A stretch of DNA of 64,000 bases from Bacteroidales bacterium UBA4814 (GTDB lineage: Bacteria; Bacteroidota; Bacteroidia; Bacteroidales; UBA7960). Positions 44,110-51,950 of the stretch are shown piece after piece; position 1 is the first letter of the stretch, and each line of letters opens with the position of its first letter. The translations under genes and the position numbers were made by a program. The notes under the pieces were generated by a model. It saw only the letters and a list, made by a program, of their open reading frames with translations, ran no database searches and was not told the DNA's origin. Location of the stretch: NCBI GenBank assembly GCA_002402465.1, contig DHFW01000052.1, positions 62,515 to 126,514 on the forward strand, in the 5' to 3' direction.

Positions 44110-45200
44110 AGGTAACACTAAGACAACGCAACCAGGGCGGACAGACCAGCTTATACCTCGACTATTACCATAAAGGAAAGCGGAAAACCGAGTACCTAAA
44201 ATTGTACCTCGACCCCAATGCAAAGACCAAGGAGGAAAAAGAGGTCAACAAAAAGACCATGCAATTAGCCGAAACCATCAGGGCGCAAAGACAAATCGAA
44301 ATCCAAAACGGTGTTTATGGCTTTCGTGATCAGGAGAAGCAAAAAGGGAGCTTCCTTTCCTACATTGAATTGCTTGCGCAGCAAAGAGACGACAGCCCCG
44401 GCAATCATGGCAACTGGACGAGCATGATTAAGCACCTCAAGGCTTTTTGCTCTTATGATATTTCATTCTCAGAAGTGGACAGGCAATTTGTTCAGGACTT
44501 CAAACTATTCCTTGATAAGAAAGCCATAGCCCACGGAAATCAGAAGCTATCCCAAAACTCCAAGTACTCCTATTTCAACAAGCTCAGAGCAGCCCTAAAA
44601 CAAGCAGTGAAAGACGGCATCATTCCAACCAATCCTTCTGAAGGTGTTGAAGCATTCAAACAAGGAGAACCGGAAAGAGAGTTTTTGACACTGGAAGAAT
44701 TGCAATCCGCAGTAAAGGCAGATTGCGAAATCCCTATCCTGAAAACGGCATTCATTTTTTCATGCCTTACAGGGCTTCGCTGGTCAGATATAAACAAGCT
44801 CGTTTGGTCTGAGGTGCAGCACTCAAATGAAATGGGCTACTACATCCGATTCAGGCAAAAGAAAACCAAAGGAGCAGAAACTCTCCCCATTTCAGAACAA
44901 GCCTTTGGCTTGCTTGGTGAGCGAGAAGATAAAGACGAGCGAGTTTTCAAGGGATTGAAATACTCAGCTTGGCACAACCTCAAATTGCAGCAATGGATGA
45001 TGAAAGCAGGAATATCCAAAACCATCACGTTCCATTGCGCCCGTCATACCTATGCCACCTTGCAGCTTACAATGGGAACGGACATTTACACAGTATCAAA
45101 GCTCTTAGGCCATAGAGAATTGAAAACCACCCAAGTCTATGCGAAAATCATAGATGATAAGAAGAAGGAAGCAGCCAGTAAAATCAAACTCGACCTATGA
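44106..45200 (+). CDS. int: Tyrosine recombinase (site-specific integrase)
   Basis: 364 residues. The N-terminal arm-type DNA-binding domain contains LRQRNQGGQTSLYLDYYHKG. A SAM-like core-binding domain (about 90-185) and the catalytic domain follow. Catalytic residues visible are Arg in CLTGLRWSDI (near 225), H-x-x-R in FHCARHTYATLQL (near 311-314), the second His in LGHRELKTTQ and the nucleophile Tyr near 345 in VYAKI. The form resembles Bacteroidota integrases with Arm_DNA-bind and phage_int_SAM_5 domains. It is predicted to act at the mnmE 3' end. Overlaps both neighbours by four bases. Confidence 0.95.
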   Translation: MKVTLRQRNQGGQTSLYLDYYHKGKRKTEYLKLYLDPNAKTKEEKEVNKKTMQLAETIRAQRQIEIQNGVYGFRDQEKQKGSFLSYIELLAQQRDDSPGNHGNWTSMIKHLKAFCSYDISFSEVDRQFVQDFKLFLDKKAIAHGNQKLSQNSKYSYFNKLRAALKQAVKDGIIPTNPSEGVEAFKQGEPEREFLTLEELQSAVKADCEIPILKTAFIFSCLTGLRWSDINKLVWSEVQHSNEMGYYIRFRQKKTKGAETLPISEQAFGLLGEREDKDERVFKGLKYSAWHNLKLQQWMMKAGISKTITFHCARHTYATLQLTMGTDIYTVSKLLGHRELKTTQVYAKIIDDKKKEAASKIKLDL

Positions 45201-46213
45201 GCAATCAAACCAAGATACTTGATGATATTCTAAACCAGGGGCTGCGCCCTTGGTTAGAAAAGAACAGCTTGGACGACAAGTTTGCTCCCAAGCTCCGTTC
45301 CTTGAAAGAAACCTCCACGGATTATCCGTTCAGGTATGAAATCAACTTTCTAAGGCCATTCGACAACAAGACCAAATACTATTCAAAGCTGATTCTGAAT
45401 ACAGTCAAAGCAGACGTTGAAAGGCTCTACAACCTCATCAGTGAAGATGATACTGAAAACCTCATCCGCTATTGGCTGGAAGATACTTTGAACAAGCGTT
45501 TAAAGACTCGTTTAAAGGACATTGGAAAGCTGATTAAAGAGAAGGAATTTGATTTGACATTCATAGATCCCAATAAAGCTTCCATTGAGTTTGACCAGGC
45601 ACACAAAGCCAACACCTATATCATTCAATTGCTAAAGCTTGCATACATGCAGCTTTACCTCGAAATCCAAGATGCTTTCAGTACTTGGATTGATGATAAG
45701 TTGGTGATAGAGGATTTTTACACCCAGCTACTACTTGAACCAATACCGCAAAAAGTTTTATTGACCGAGATTCAAATCATTGAAGTTGAAGCCAAGGACG
45801 AACCAACTAAAAAGTCCCACCCCGAACCAACAGTAAATTCATTTCATTCATTTACCTACAAGCAATTCAGCACAAGTCCAGACAAGCTTACTGATTTATG
45901 CGACAGCCTCAAAAAGAACAATTTCATTAGCAAAGAAACTCAGCTATCCAATTTCAGAAAGATCTTTTCAGGAGACGAAATTAAAACACCTGTTATCTGG
46001 ACAGGAAATGTAAGTGAGTTCTATTACTTCATCAAATTACTTTACACTAAACACAAGCTGGTTGCAGACCTAAAGCAAAATCAATGGAAAGTTGCTTGCA
46101 AATGCTTTATTAAAACTGATGGCTCATTCTTCGAATATGAAGGTCTCAGGAAAAATCAAGCTCCCAAGTCAACAGGCCATTTATTGGAATCCGCTATTTC
46201 ATTGCTGAAATAA
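45197..46213 (+). CDS. Unknown protein downstream of the integrase
   Basis: 338 residues without a motif that can be named confidently. The N-terminal 180 residues are helical and charged. A Pro/Glu-rich linker (about 200-215) precedes a C-terminal domain (about 220-338) with IWTGNVSEFYYFIKLLYTKHKL and KCFIKTDGSFFEYEGLR. The latter part resembles C-terminal domains of RteC-like and DUF6617-like proteins encoded in Bacteroidota mobile elements. The four-base overlap with the integrase gene implies a role in integration or its control, which is inference. Confidence 0.75.
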   Translation: MSNQTKILDDILNQGLRPWLEKNSLDDKFAPKLRSLKETSTDYPFRYEINFLRPFDNKTKYYSKLILNTVKADVERLYNLISEDDTENLIRYWLEDTLNKRLKTRLKDIGKLIKEKEFDLTFIDPNKASIEFDQAHKANTYIIQLLKLAYMQLYLEIQDAFSTWIDDKLVIEDFYTQLLLEPIPQKVLLTEIQIIEVEAKDEPTKKSHPEPTVNSFHSFTYKQFSTSPDKLTDLCDSLKKNNFISKETQLSNFRKIFSGDEIKTPVIWTGNVSEFYYFIKLLYTKHKLVADLKQNQWKVACKCFIKTDGSFFEYEGLRKNQAPKSTGHLLESAISLLK

Positions 46214-46257
46214 GCCGCTCGACACTTTACTCCTATTATCTTTTTTCTGTTTTTATT

Positions 46258-46296
46258 TAGCCCTCTTTTTCAAAAAAAGCGGGCTATTCTTTTTTT
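46258..46296 (+). terminator. Terminator of the integrase operon
   Basis: TAGCCC (46258-46263) pairs with GGGCTA (46281-46286). The T-rich and A-rich inner parts extend the stem, and a run of T follows at 46290-46296. Confidence 0.75.
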
Positions 46297-46302
46297 CAGC
46301 CC

Positions 46303-46327
46303 ACTCGACACTCGACACTCGACACTC
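46303..46327. repeat. Tandem 7-base repeats
   Basis: ACTCGAC is repeated three times without gaps, followed by ACTC. Looser copies of CACT occur up to 46375, and GCTCGACACT is at 46216-46225. The array lies in the non-coding stretch between the integrase operon and the HTH/primase-like module. It could be an iteron-like or regulatory array, or simple slippage. Confidence 0.6.
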
Positions 46328-46380
46328 CCCCTGCTATTCGGCACTCATAATGCCCTATTAGCCACTCTAATTTAGCACTG

Positions 46381-46397
46381 TATTCGGGAATCGAATA
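46381..46397. promoter_or_regulatory. Inverted repeat upstream of the small HTH genes
   Basis: TATTCG (46381-46386) and CGAATA (46392-46397) flank five bases. It is 47 bases before the first HTH gene and could be the operator of one of the two HTH proteins. Confidence 0.4.
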
Positions 46398-46444
46398 TGG
46401 CTTTACCGGTGAAGTCCATTCATTAATTCTTAACACAATTAAAG

Positions 46445-46744
46445 ATGGACGAAATAATTGAACGTCTTGATAATCTCCAACGCCTAATTGAGAGCCAGGG
46501 GATTTACACAAAGGAAGTTTTAAACTTCAATGAGGCTTGCCAGTATCTGGAGCTTTCCCAATCTCACTTGTACAAGCTGACAAGTGCAGGGAACATTCCA
46601 CACTACAAGCCCAATGGAAAGAAGCTCTATTTCAAAAGAAGCGAGTTGGAAGGCTGGTTGCTTCGCAACCGCAATGCCACTCAGGATGAAATAGACCAGC
46701 GAGCAGCAGATTATCTAATAAAAAAAGGGAGGATAAAGCTATGA
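46445..46744 (+). CDS. Small HTH_17/excisionase-like protein
   Basis: 99 residues with an N-terminal helix, then a MerR/excisionase-type HTH (LNFNEACQYLELSQSHLYKLTSAGNIPHYKPNGKKLYF, about 26-62) and a C-terminal helix. This type is common in Bacteroidota elements upstream of primase-like genes. It overlaps the next HTH gene by four bases. A role as repressor or replication accessory is inference. Confidence 0.85.
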   Translation: MDEIIERLDNLQRLIESQGIYTKEVLNFNEACQYLELSQSHLYKLTSAGNIPHYKPNGKKLYFKRSELEGWLLRNRNATQDEIDQRAADYLIKKGRIKL

Positions 46745-47037
46745 CGGAGATATTCGATATGCTCCTGACTCTTTCTCAGGACATTAAAACAGTCAAAGCC
46801 TACCTCCTCAACTTCCATAAGTCACGCTTAGAGCAGTTCAGTGATGAGTGGATTGATGGTCAGGTAGTGATGCAAACGCTGCATATCAGTAAAAGAACCC
46901 TCCAATCCCTTCGGGATAGTGGGGTTCTTCCCTACAGCCGAATCAATGGCAAATTCTACTACAAGGTTTCTGATATAGAAGCCTTACTGGAATCCAATTA
47001 CTCACCTTCAAAATCAAAGCACTATGGAGGTAAGTAG
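46741..47037 (+). CDS. Second small HTH_17-like protein
   Basis: 98 residues. An N-terminal helix is followed by a winged HTH (WIDGQVVMQTLHISKRTLQSLRDSGVLPYSRINGKFYYKVSDIEALL, about 39-84). It is related in fold to the preceding protein but not a close copy. The pair of small HTH genes ahead of a VirE_N gene is a recurrent layout in Bacteroidota mobile elements. Its 3' end overlaps the next gene by 14 bases. Confidence 0.85.
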   Translation: MTEIFDMLLTLSQDIKTVKAYLLNFHKSRLEQFSDEWIDGQVVMQTLHISKRTLQSLRDSGVLPYSRINGKFYYKVSDIEALLESNYSPSKSKHYGGK

Positions 47038-47944
47038 AAAAGCCATTCTCGACAAAACGCACTATGGCCTGAATATTTATTCCCATGTGCTGCGCCACTA
47101 CTATCCGGGCGAAACAGTCCTTTCCTTTTCGGGAAGGGACTGCAAACCTGCGAAGAACCCATTCAATGCAGACAAGCCTACATTGTTAGTAAAGGTTGTT
47201 GACGGTTGTGCTACGCACACCGATTCAGAAGAAGCCATTGCACGAGGCAATGTCTTTGATTTTGCAGCATTGCATTTCAGCCTCGAAGGGCAAGCCCTTC
47301 TCGACAAGCTGAATGAAGAACTGCATTTGCGTATCGGTAAGCAACAAGGCTTTTACAGACAGGCAGAATCGCAACCTGCGGTTGCTCTTCCTGAAATAGT
47401 CAAACCAGCTCCGCCAGTTTTCAGCTATTTCAACAAACCTGTCACCAACACAATCCCAAGTCGGCAAGCTTCCTTGGTTGAGGTGTACCACCTTATCAAA
47501 GGCAATGAATTTGCTTCGTGTACAAGTACACTTCGCAACATTCCCAACCCGAAGGAAGCCCGAAAGTATAAGGCTCAAAATTTCGATTATGTGACCTTCT
47601 CAGGCACTTTCTCCAAGAGAAATGATGCAAACCTCCAAAGACATTCAGGCTTGCTCACAATCGATTTTGACCACATTCAGGACATTCCTTCACTCAGGGC
47701 GGCATTACTCAACGACCATTATTTTGAAACGGAGCTACTGTTTGTGTCTCCTTCAGGTGATGGCCTCAAATGGGTAATCCCAATCGACTTGACACAGGCA
47801 AAACACCAGGACTATTTCAAGGCAGTGGCAAACTACGTTTCCCACACCTACCAACTCGAAATAGATCAATCCGGAAAGGACATATCAAGAGCATGTTTCC
47901 TTCCGCATGATTCAGAAATATTCATCAATCCTAAATACTTGTAG
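47024..47944 (+). CDS. VirE_N (BT4734/BF3469-like) protein
   Basis: 306 residues. Residues about 1-95 form a small domain (HVLRHYYPGETVLSFSGRDCK, NVFDFAALHF) resembling N-terminal parts of element primases. Residues about 145-300 match the VirE N-terminal/BT4734 type: ASCTSTLRNIPNPKEARKYK, HSGLLTIDFDHIQDIPSLR, LFVSPSGDGLKWVIPI and ISRACFLPHDSEIFINP. The D-x-D (IDFDH) and S-G-x-G-x-K pattern recalls primase-polymerase active sites. The following gene supplies PriCT-2 and DUF3987 parts, so the two may form a split primase-helicase. Confidence 0.82.
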   Translation: MEVSRKAILDKTHYGLNIYSHVLRHYYPGETVLSFSGRDCKPAKNPFNADKPTLLVKVVDGCATHTDSEEAIARGNVFDFAALHFSLEGQALLDKLNEELHLRIGKQQGFYRQAESQPAVALPEIVKPAPPVFSYFNKPVTNTIPSRQASLVEVYHLIKGNEFASCTSTLRNIPNPKEARKYKAQNFDYVTFSGTFSKRNDANLQRHSGLLTIDFDHIQDIPSLRAALLNDHYFETELLFVSPSGDGLKWVIPIDLTQAKHQDYFKAVANYVSHTYQLEIDQSGKDISRACFLPHDSEIFINPKYL

Positions 47945-47947
47945 GAC

Positions 47948-49765
47948 ATGGAAAGAAAAACATTCAATCCGCAGGATTGGCTTAATCAGCCAACCCCGCA
48001 ACCGAAAGTTACAGAGCAACAAACTTTCAATACAGATTCTCAAATAGATGAAGTAGAACGCATCATTCAAAGCATTGAAGCCAACCGTACAGATATTACC
48101 TCCTCTTACAGCAATTGGGTCAATATCGGCTTTGCCTTTGCTGATGAGTTTGGTGAGAAAGGCAGAAACCTATTTCATAGAGTAAGCCAGTTCTATCCCG
48201 ATTATTCCGCTACGGAGTGCGACAAGCAATTTGACAATTGCCTGAAATCAAAAGGTCATGGCGTTTCACTAAAGACCTTTTTCTACCTCGCCAAAGATGC
48301 AGGAATTGACATTGCCCCTCCACGGACAGAAAAACAGGATAAGCACACCTTCAAAAGTGAAAAGCTGAAGGACAGTCAAACAGATCACCGACAGCCCGAG
48401 AAGCAGGAACCGGAAGAAATGCCAACTTTTCCAGATTCCTTGTTTCCTGAACTTCCTGAATTTCTTCAAAAGGTTGTGGCGGTTGCCACTTCCAATGAGG
48501 AACGGGATATTCTTCTCCTTGGCTCTATTGGTGCTATCAGTGCATGTTTACCCAAAGTATCAGGCATCTATGACGGTAAGCGAGTATTTGCCAATCTATT
48601 CCTATTCATAACCGCCCAGGCATCCGCAGGAAAAGGCCGCTTGGTGCATTGCCGCCAGTTGGTCAATCCGGTTCATAAAGAACTACGGGAACAAGCCAAA
48701 CTCCACAAGCAGCACTATGAATTGGAAATGGCAGAATACAACGCCAAGAAAGGCAAGGAAGAAGGCATTGAGAAACCAGCCAAACCACCTGAAAAGATGC
48801 TGTTCATTCCAGCCAACAACAGTTCAACGGGTGCTTACCAATTGTTGGGTGATAGTGATGGCAGAGGGCTGATATTCGAGACCGAAGGTGACACCTTAGC
48901 CCATGCCTTCAAGAGCGATTATGGAAATTACAGTGACGGCTTTAGAAAAGCCTTTCACCATGAAACCATATCCTACTACCGCAGAACCGACCGTGAGTTT
49001 GTGGACATAGAAAGCCCTTGTCTTTCTACGGTCCTGTCAGGTACGCCAAAACAAGTTTCGGCATTGATACCCAACGCTGAAAACGGCTTATTCAGCCGTT
49101 TCATCTTCTATTTCATGAACGTTCGCCCGGTATGGAAAAATGTCTTTGCAAGCCAAACGGATAATGGATTAGATGATTACTTTGAAGCCCTGGGCAATGA
49201 GTTCTATGAACTCTACAAAGTCATCATGCAGGATGAACCAAGGCAGTTCTACCTTACGGCAGACCAGCAAGAGCAGTTCAATCAGTTCTTTGGGCAAATA
49301 CAGGAAAAGTACCTTAATCTTCAGGGCTTGGACTACATGGCAACCATCAGAAGATTGGGTTTGATAGCCTTCCGTATCAGCATGATATTCTCCGCTTTGC
49401 GGATCATGGAAACGGGCGACACTTCCAAGAAGCTGATTTGTGAGGAAAGGGATTTTCAAGCTGCGCTTGAAATGGTGAAAGTATTGGTAAAGCACTCAAG
49501 CAAGGTATTTGGAGAGCTACCTCAAGAGGAATCCAAACCAAGCAGGATGAACAAGAAAGAAAAGTTCCTCTATGCACTACCGTACAACTTCAACCGCCAG
49601 AAGTATCTTGAAGTAGCCAATACCCTGAACATTCCGGCAAAGACAGCCGAAGGCTATATCACCGCTTTTGCCAAATCGGGAATGGTTCACCGTGAATCTC
49701 AGGACAATTACATCAATACCTCACTTGAGGATATTCAGGATTCTAAGGATGCTGAGGACGTATAG
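47948..49765 (+). CDS. PriCT-2/DUF3987 primase-helicase-like protein
   Basis: 605 residues. Residues about 25-115 are a primase C-terminal type 2 domain (SNWVNIGFAFADEFGEKGRNLFHRVS, CDKQFDNCLKSKGHGVSLKTFFYLA). Residues about 165-560 are DUF3987, a P-loop-like domain (FPELPEFLQKVV, LFITAQASAGKGRLVH, FIPANNSSTGAYQLL, ILSGTPKQV-like strand, LFSRFIFYF). It ends with a winged-helix-like part that may bind DNA. It is probably an element replication ATPase paired with the VirE_N protein four bases upstream. The strict GKS/T Walker A is replaced by SAGKGRL. Confidence 0.85.
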   Translation: MERKTFNPQDWLNQPTPQPKVTEQQTFNTDSQIDEVERIIQSIEANRTDITSSYSNWVNIGFAFADEFGEKGRNLFHRVSQFYPDYSATECDKQFDNCLKSKGHGVSLKTFFYLAKDAGIDIAPPRTEKQDKHTFKSEKLKDSQTDHRQPEKQEPEEMPTFPDSLFPELPEFLQKVVAVATSNEERDILLLGSIGAISACLPKVSGIYDGKRVFANLFLFITAQASAGKGRLVHCRQLVNPVHKELREQAKLHKQHYELEMAEYNAKKGKEEGIEKPAKPPEKMLFIPANNSSTGAYQLLGDSDGRGLIFETEGDTLAHAFKSDYGNYSDGFRKAFHHETISYYRRTDREFVDIESPCLSTVLSGTPKQVSALIPNAENGLFSRFIFYFMNVRPVWKNVFASQTDNGLDDYFEALGNEFYELYKVIMQDEPRQFYLTADQQEQFNQFFGQIQEKYLNLQGLDYMATIRRLGLIAFRISMIFSALRIMETGDTSKKLICEERDFQAALEMVKVLVKHSSKVFGELPQEESKPSRMNKKEKFLYALPYNFNRQKYLEVANTLNIPAKTAEGYITAFAKSGMVHRESQDNYINTSLEDIQDSKDAEDV

Positions 49766-49860
49766 TCCTTGGCATCCTCCATTTCCTCAAAATCCTGAAA
49801 TCAGTTTACCACTATAATTTGCTTTTACTATCGTTTTCTTTTCTTATATTAGCCAAATAT

Positions 49861-49870
49861 TGACAAGTCA
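49861..49870. promoter_or_regulatory. Possible operator of the XRE regulator
   Basis: TGACAAGTCA is a perfect 4-2-4 palindrome 14 bases before the XRE gene. A half site, GGTCA, follows at 49881. A weak -7-like TATATTAG lies at 49845-49852. The setting resembles C-boxes of restriction-system controller proteins. The 119-base gap 49766-49884 shows nothing else. Confidence 0.4.
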
Positions 49871-49884
49871 TAAATTAACAGGTC

Positions 49885-50178
49885 ATGTTTTTCGGTGAAA
49901 GAATTAGAGAGCTAAGAGAAAGCCAGGGATTGTTGCAACGGCAGTTAGCAGCAAACCTTGAAATAGACACCCCCATGTTTAGTAAAATTGAACGTGGTGA
50001 ACGGAAAGCCAAACGGGAACAGGTCCTGAAAATTGCCGAAATCCTCAAAGCAAGTCAGCAGGAATTATTGGCTTTATGGTTGGCAGACCAAATCAAGGAA
50101 ATAGTAACAGACGAAGATCAGGCATTACAAGCCTTGAAAATCGCTCAAAAGGATATAAACCAAGCAAACACCAAATAA
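49885..50178 (+). CDS. XRE-family HTH regulator of the restriction operon
   Basis: 97 residues. Residues 5-60 are a Cro/CI-type HTH (FGERIRELRESQGLLQRQLAANLEIDTPMFSKIERGERKA) and the rest is a helical tail. It is the first gene of the eight-gene run, 2 bases before hsdM. Small XRE proteins in this position act as controller proteins that time methylase and nuclease synthesis; here that is inferred from position and the palindrome upstream. Confidence 0.88.
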   Translation: MFFGERIRELRESQGLLQRQLAANLEIDTPMFSKIERGERKAKREQVLKIAEILKASQQELLALWLADQIKEIVTDEDQALQALKIAQKDINQANTK

Positions 50179-50180
50179 GA

Positions 50181-51950
50181 ATGAACCAAGTACAACATAA
50201 CGCTATTGTTAATTTCATCTGGAGTATTGCTGATGATGTGTTACGTGATGTTTATACACGTGGAAAATACAGAGATATAATTTTACCATTTACCGTATTA
50301 CGCAGACTGGATGCCATTTTGGAGCCTACCAAAGACAAAGTTTTGGAGATGCACCAAAAATTGAACGAAATGAAGATTGACAACCAATCTGCCCAATTAC
50401 GCAAAACCAGTGGCTATGTGTTTTACAATACCTCTAACTACACCTTCAAAAGGTTGTTGAACGAACCGGGCAACATTCGCCAAAACTTAGAAACCTACTT
50501 GGATGGCTTTAGCAGCAACGTGCAAGACATCATCAGTAAGTTCAAGCTAAGAAACCAATTAGAGACCTTAGAAGAAGGCAACATCACCTTTCCATTGATT
50601 GAAAAGTTCTGCTCAAGCACCATTAACCTAAGCCCAATGCCTGTCACTGATAAAGACGGTAATGTGGTAATGGAAGGCTTGACCAATTTAGGGATGGGCT
50701 ATGTGTTTGAAGAATTGATACGAAAGTTCAACGAGGAGAACAACGAAGAAGCGGGAGAACACTTTACACCAAGGGAAATCATTCGCTTAATGACCCACCT
50801 GATTTTTGAACCGCTCAAAGGAAAGATAAAGGACGGAACGTATCTCATTTACGACCCTGCTTGTGGTAGTGGTGGTATGCTTACAGAAGCGGAACACTTC
50901 GCCAAAAAACTGAACCCAAAAGCTACTTTCCATTTGTACGGTCAGGAGGTAAACCCTGAAACCTATGCCATCTGTAAAGCAGACATGCTCATAAAAGATG
51001 AAGACCCTGAGAAGATTGCTTTCGGTTCTACACTGAGCAAAGACGGCTTTCCAAACCTGCAATTTGACTTTATGATCAGTAACCCACCGTATGGGAAAAC
51101 ATGGAAAGTAGATGCAGATGCCATACTGGATAAAAAAGACATTATAGATCCTCGCTTTACCGTGGGTGTTCCCCGAGTAAATGACGGTCAATTGCTGTTT
51201 GTCATGAACATTGTTTCCAAGCTGAAAACCAACAGCGAATTGGGCAGCAGGGCAGCTACCATTCATAATGGTTCAGCGTTGTTTACAGGTGATGCAGGAC
51301 AAGGAGAAACGGAAATACGAAAGTATCTCTTTGAGCATGATTTGCTGGAAGCGGTAATTGCCTTACCCAACGATTTGTTTTACAACACGGGCATACCCAC
51401 CTACATTTTTATCCTCAACAACAAGAAGGAAGAAAAACGAAAAGGGAAACTACAACTCATCAATGTTACTTCTGAGGCTTTCTACAGCAAAATGCGCAAG
51501 CCATTAGGGAAAAAGCGGGTAGAGTTCAGCAAAGACCATATCCGCAAGATTACCGACCTGTTTTTGAACTTCGAGAACAATGAGCACAGCATCATTCTCG
51601 ATAACGAAGATTTTGGCTACAGCCAGATAACCGTACACCGTCCGCAGCGTGATGAAGACGGAAATATCATCAAAGATGCCAAAGGCAAACCGAAAAGCGA
51701 CAATGCCCTCAAAGACAAAGAAAACATTCCTTTAAAGGACGACATTGATGCCTTTTTTGCCAAAGAGGTTACCCCTTTTGTGCCGGACGCCTGGTATAAA
51801 AAGAGCGAAACCAAAATTGGTTATGAAATAAACTTTGCCAAGTACTTCTACCAACACAAAGCCCCAAGGAGCTTGGAGGAAATATCTGCCGATATTTTCA
51901 AGATTGAGGAAGAAACCGAGCATCTATTAAAAGAAATTGTTGAAGCGTAA
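50181..51950 (+). CDS. hsdM: Type I restriction-modification methyltransferase subunit
   Basis: 589 residues from the ATG at 50181; a longer frame from 50076 runs through the XRE gene and is not credible. The N-terminal HsdM helical domain (NFIWSIADDVLRD) precedes the N6-adenine methylase domain with SAM motif YDPACGSGGML (near 225-233) and catalytic NPPY (near 303). A C-terminal extension (HRPQRDEDG, EVTPFVPDAW) is usual for this class. HsdM methylates adenine in the bipartite site defined by HsdS. hsdS begins on the base after the stop codon. Confidence 0.96.
   Translation: MNQVQHNAIVNFIWSIADDVLRDVYTRGKYRDIILPFTVLRRLDAILEPTKDKVLEMHQKLNEMKIDNQSAQLRKTSGYVFYNTSNYTFKRLLNEPGNIRQNLETYLDGFSSNVQDIISKFKLRNQLETLEEGNITFPLIEKFCSSTINLSPMPVTDKDGNVVMEGLTNLGMGYVFEELIRKFNEENNEEAGEHFTPREIIRLMTHLIFEPLKGKIKDGTYLIYDPACGSGGMLTEAEHFAKKLNPKATFHLYGQEVNPETYAICKADMLIKDEDPEKIAFGSTLSKDGFPNLQFDFMISNPPYGKTWKVDADAILDKKDIIDPRFTVGVPRVNDGQLLFVMNIVSKLKTNSELGSRAATIHNGSALFTGDAGQGETEIRKYLFEHDLLEAVIALPNDLFYNTGIPTYIFILNNKKEEKRKGKLQLINVTSEAFYSKMRKPLGKKRVEFSKDHIRKITDLFLNFENNEHSIILDNEDFGYSQITVHRPQRDEDGNIIKDAKGKPKSDNALKDKENIPLKDDIDAFFAKEVTPFVPDAWYKKSETKIGYEINFAKYFYQHKAPRSLEEISADIFKIEEETEHLLKEIVEA

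Noticed and set aside
46303..46327. CRISPR array
   Set aside because: The repeats are 7 bases with no spacers. No cas gene or other regularly spaced repeats were seen in the window.
50076..50180. N-terminal extension of hsdM by 35 residues
   Set aside because: It runs through the XRE gene in another frame, and the HsdM family start is at 50181.
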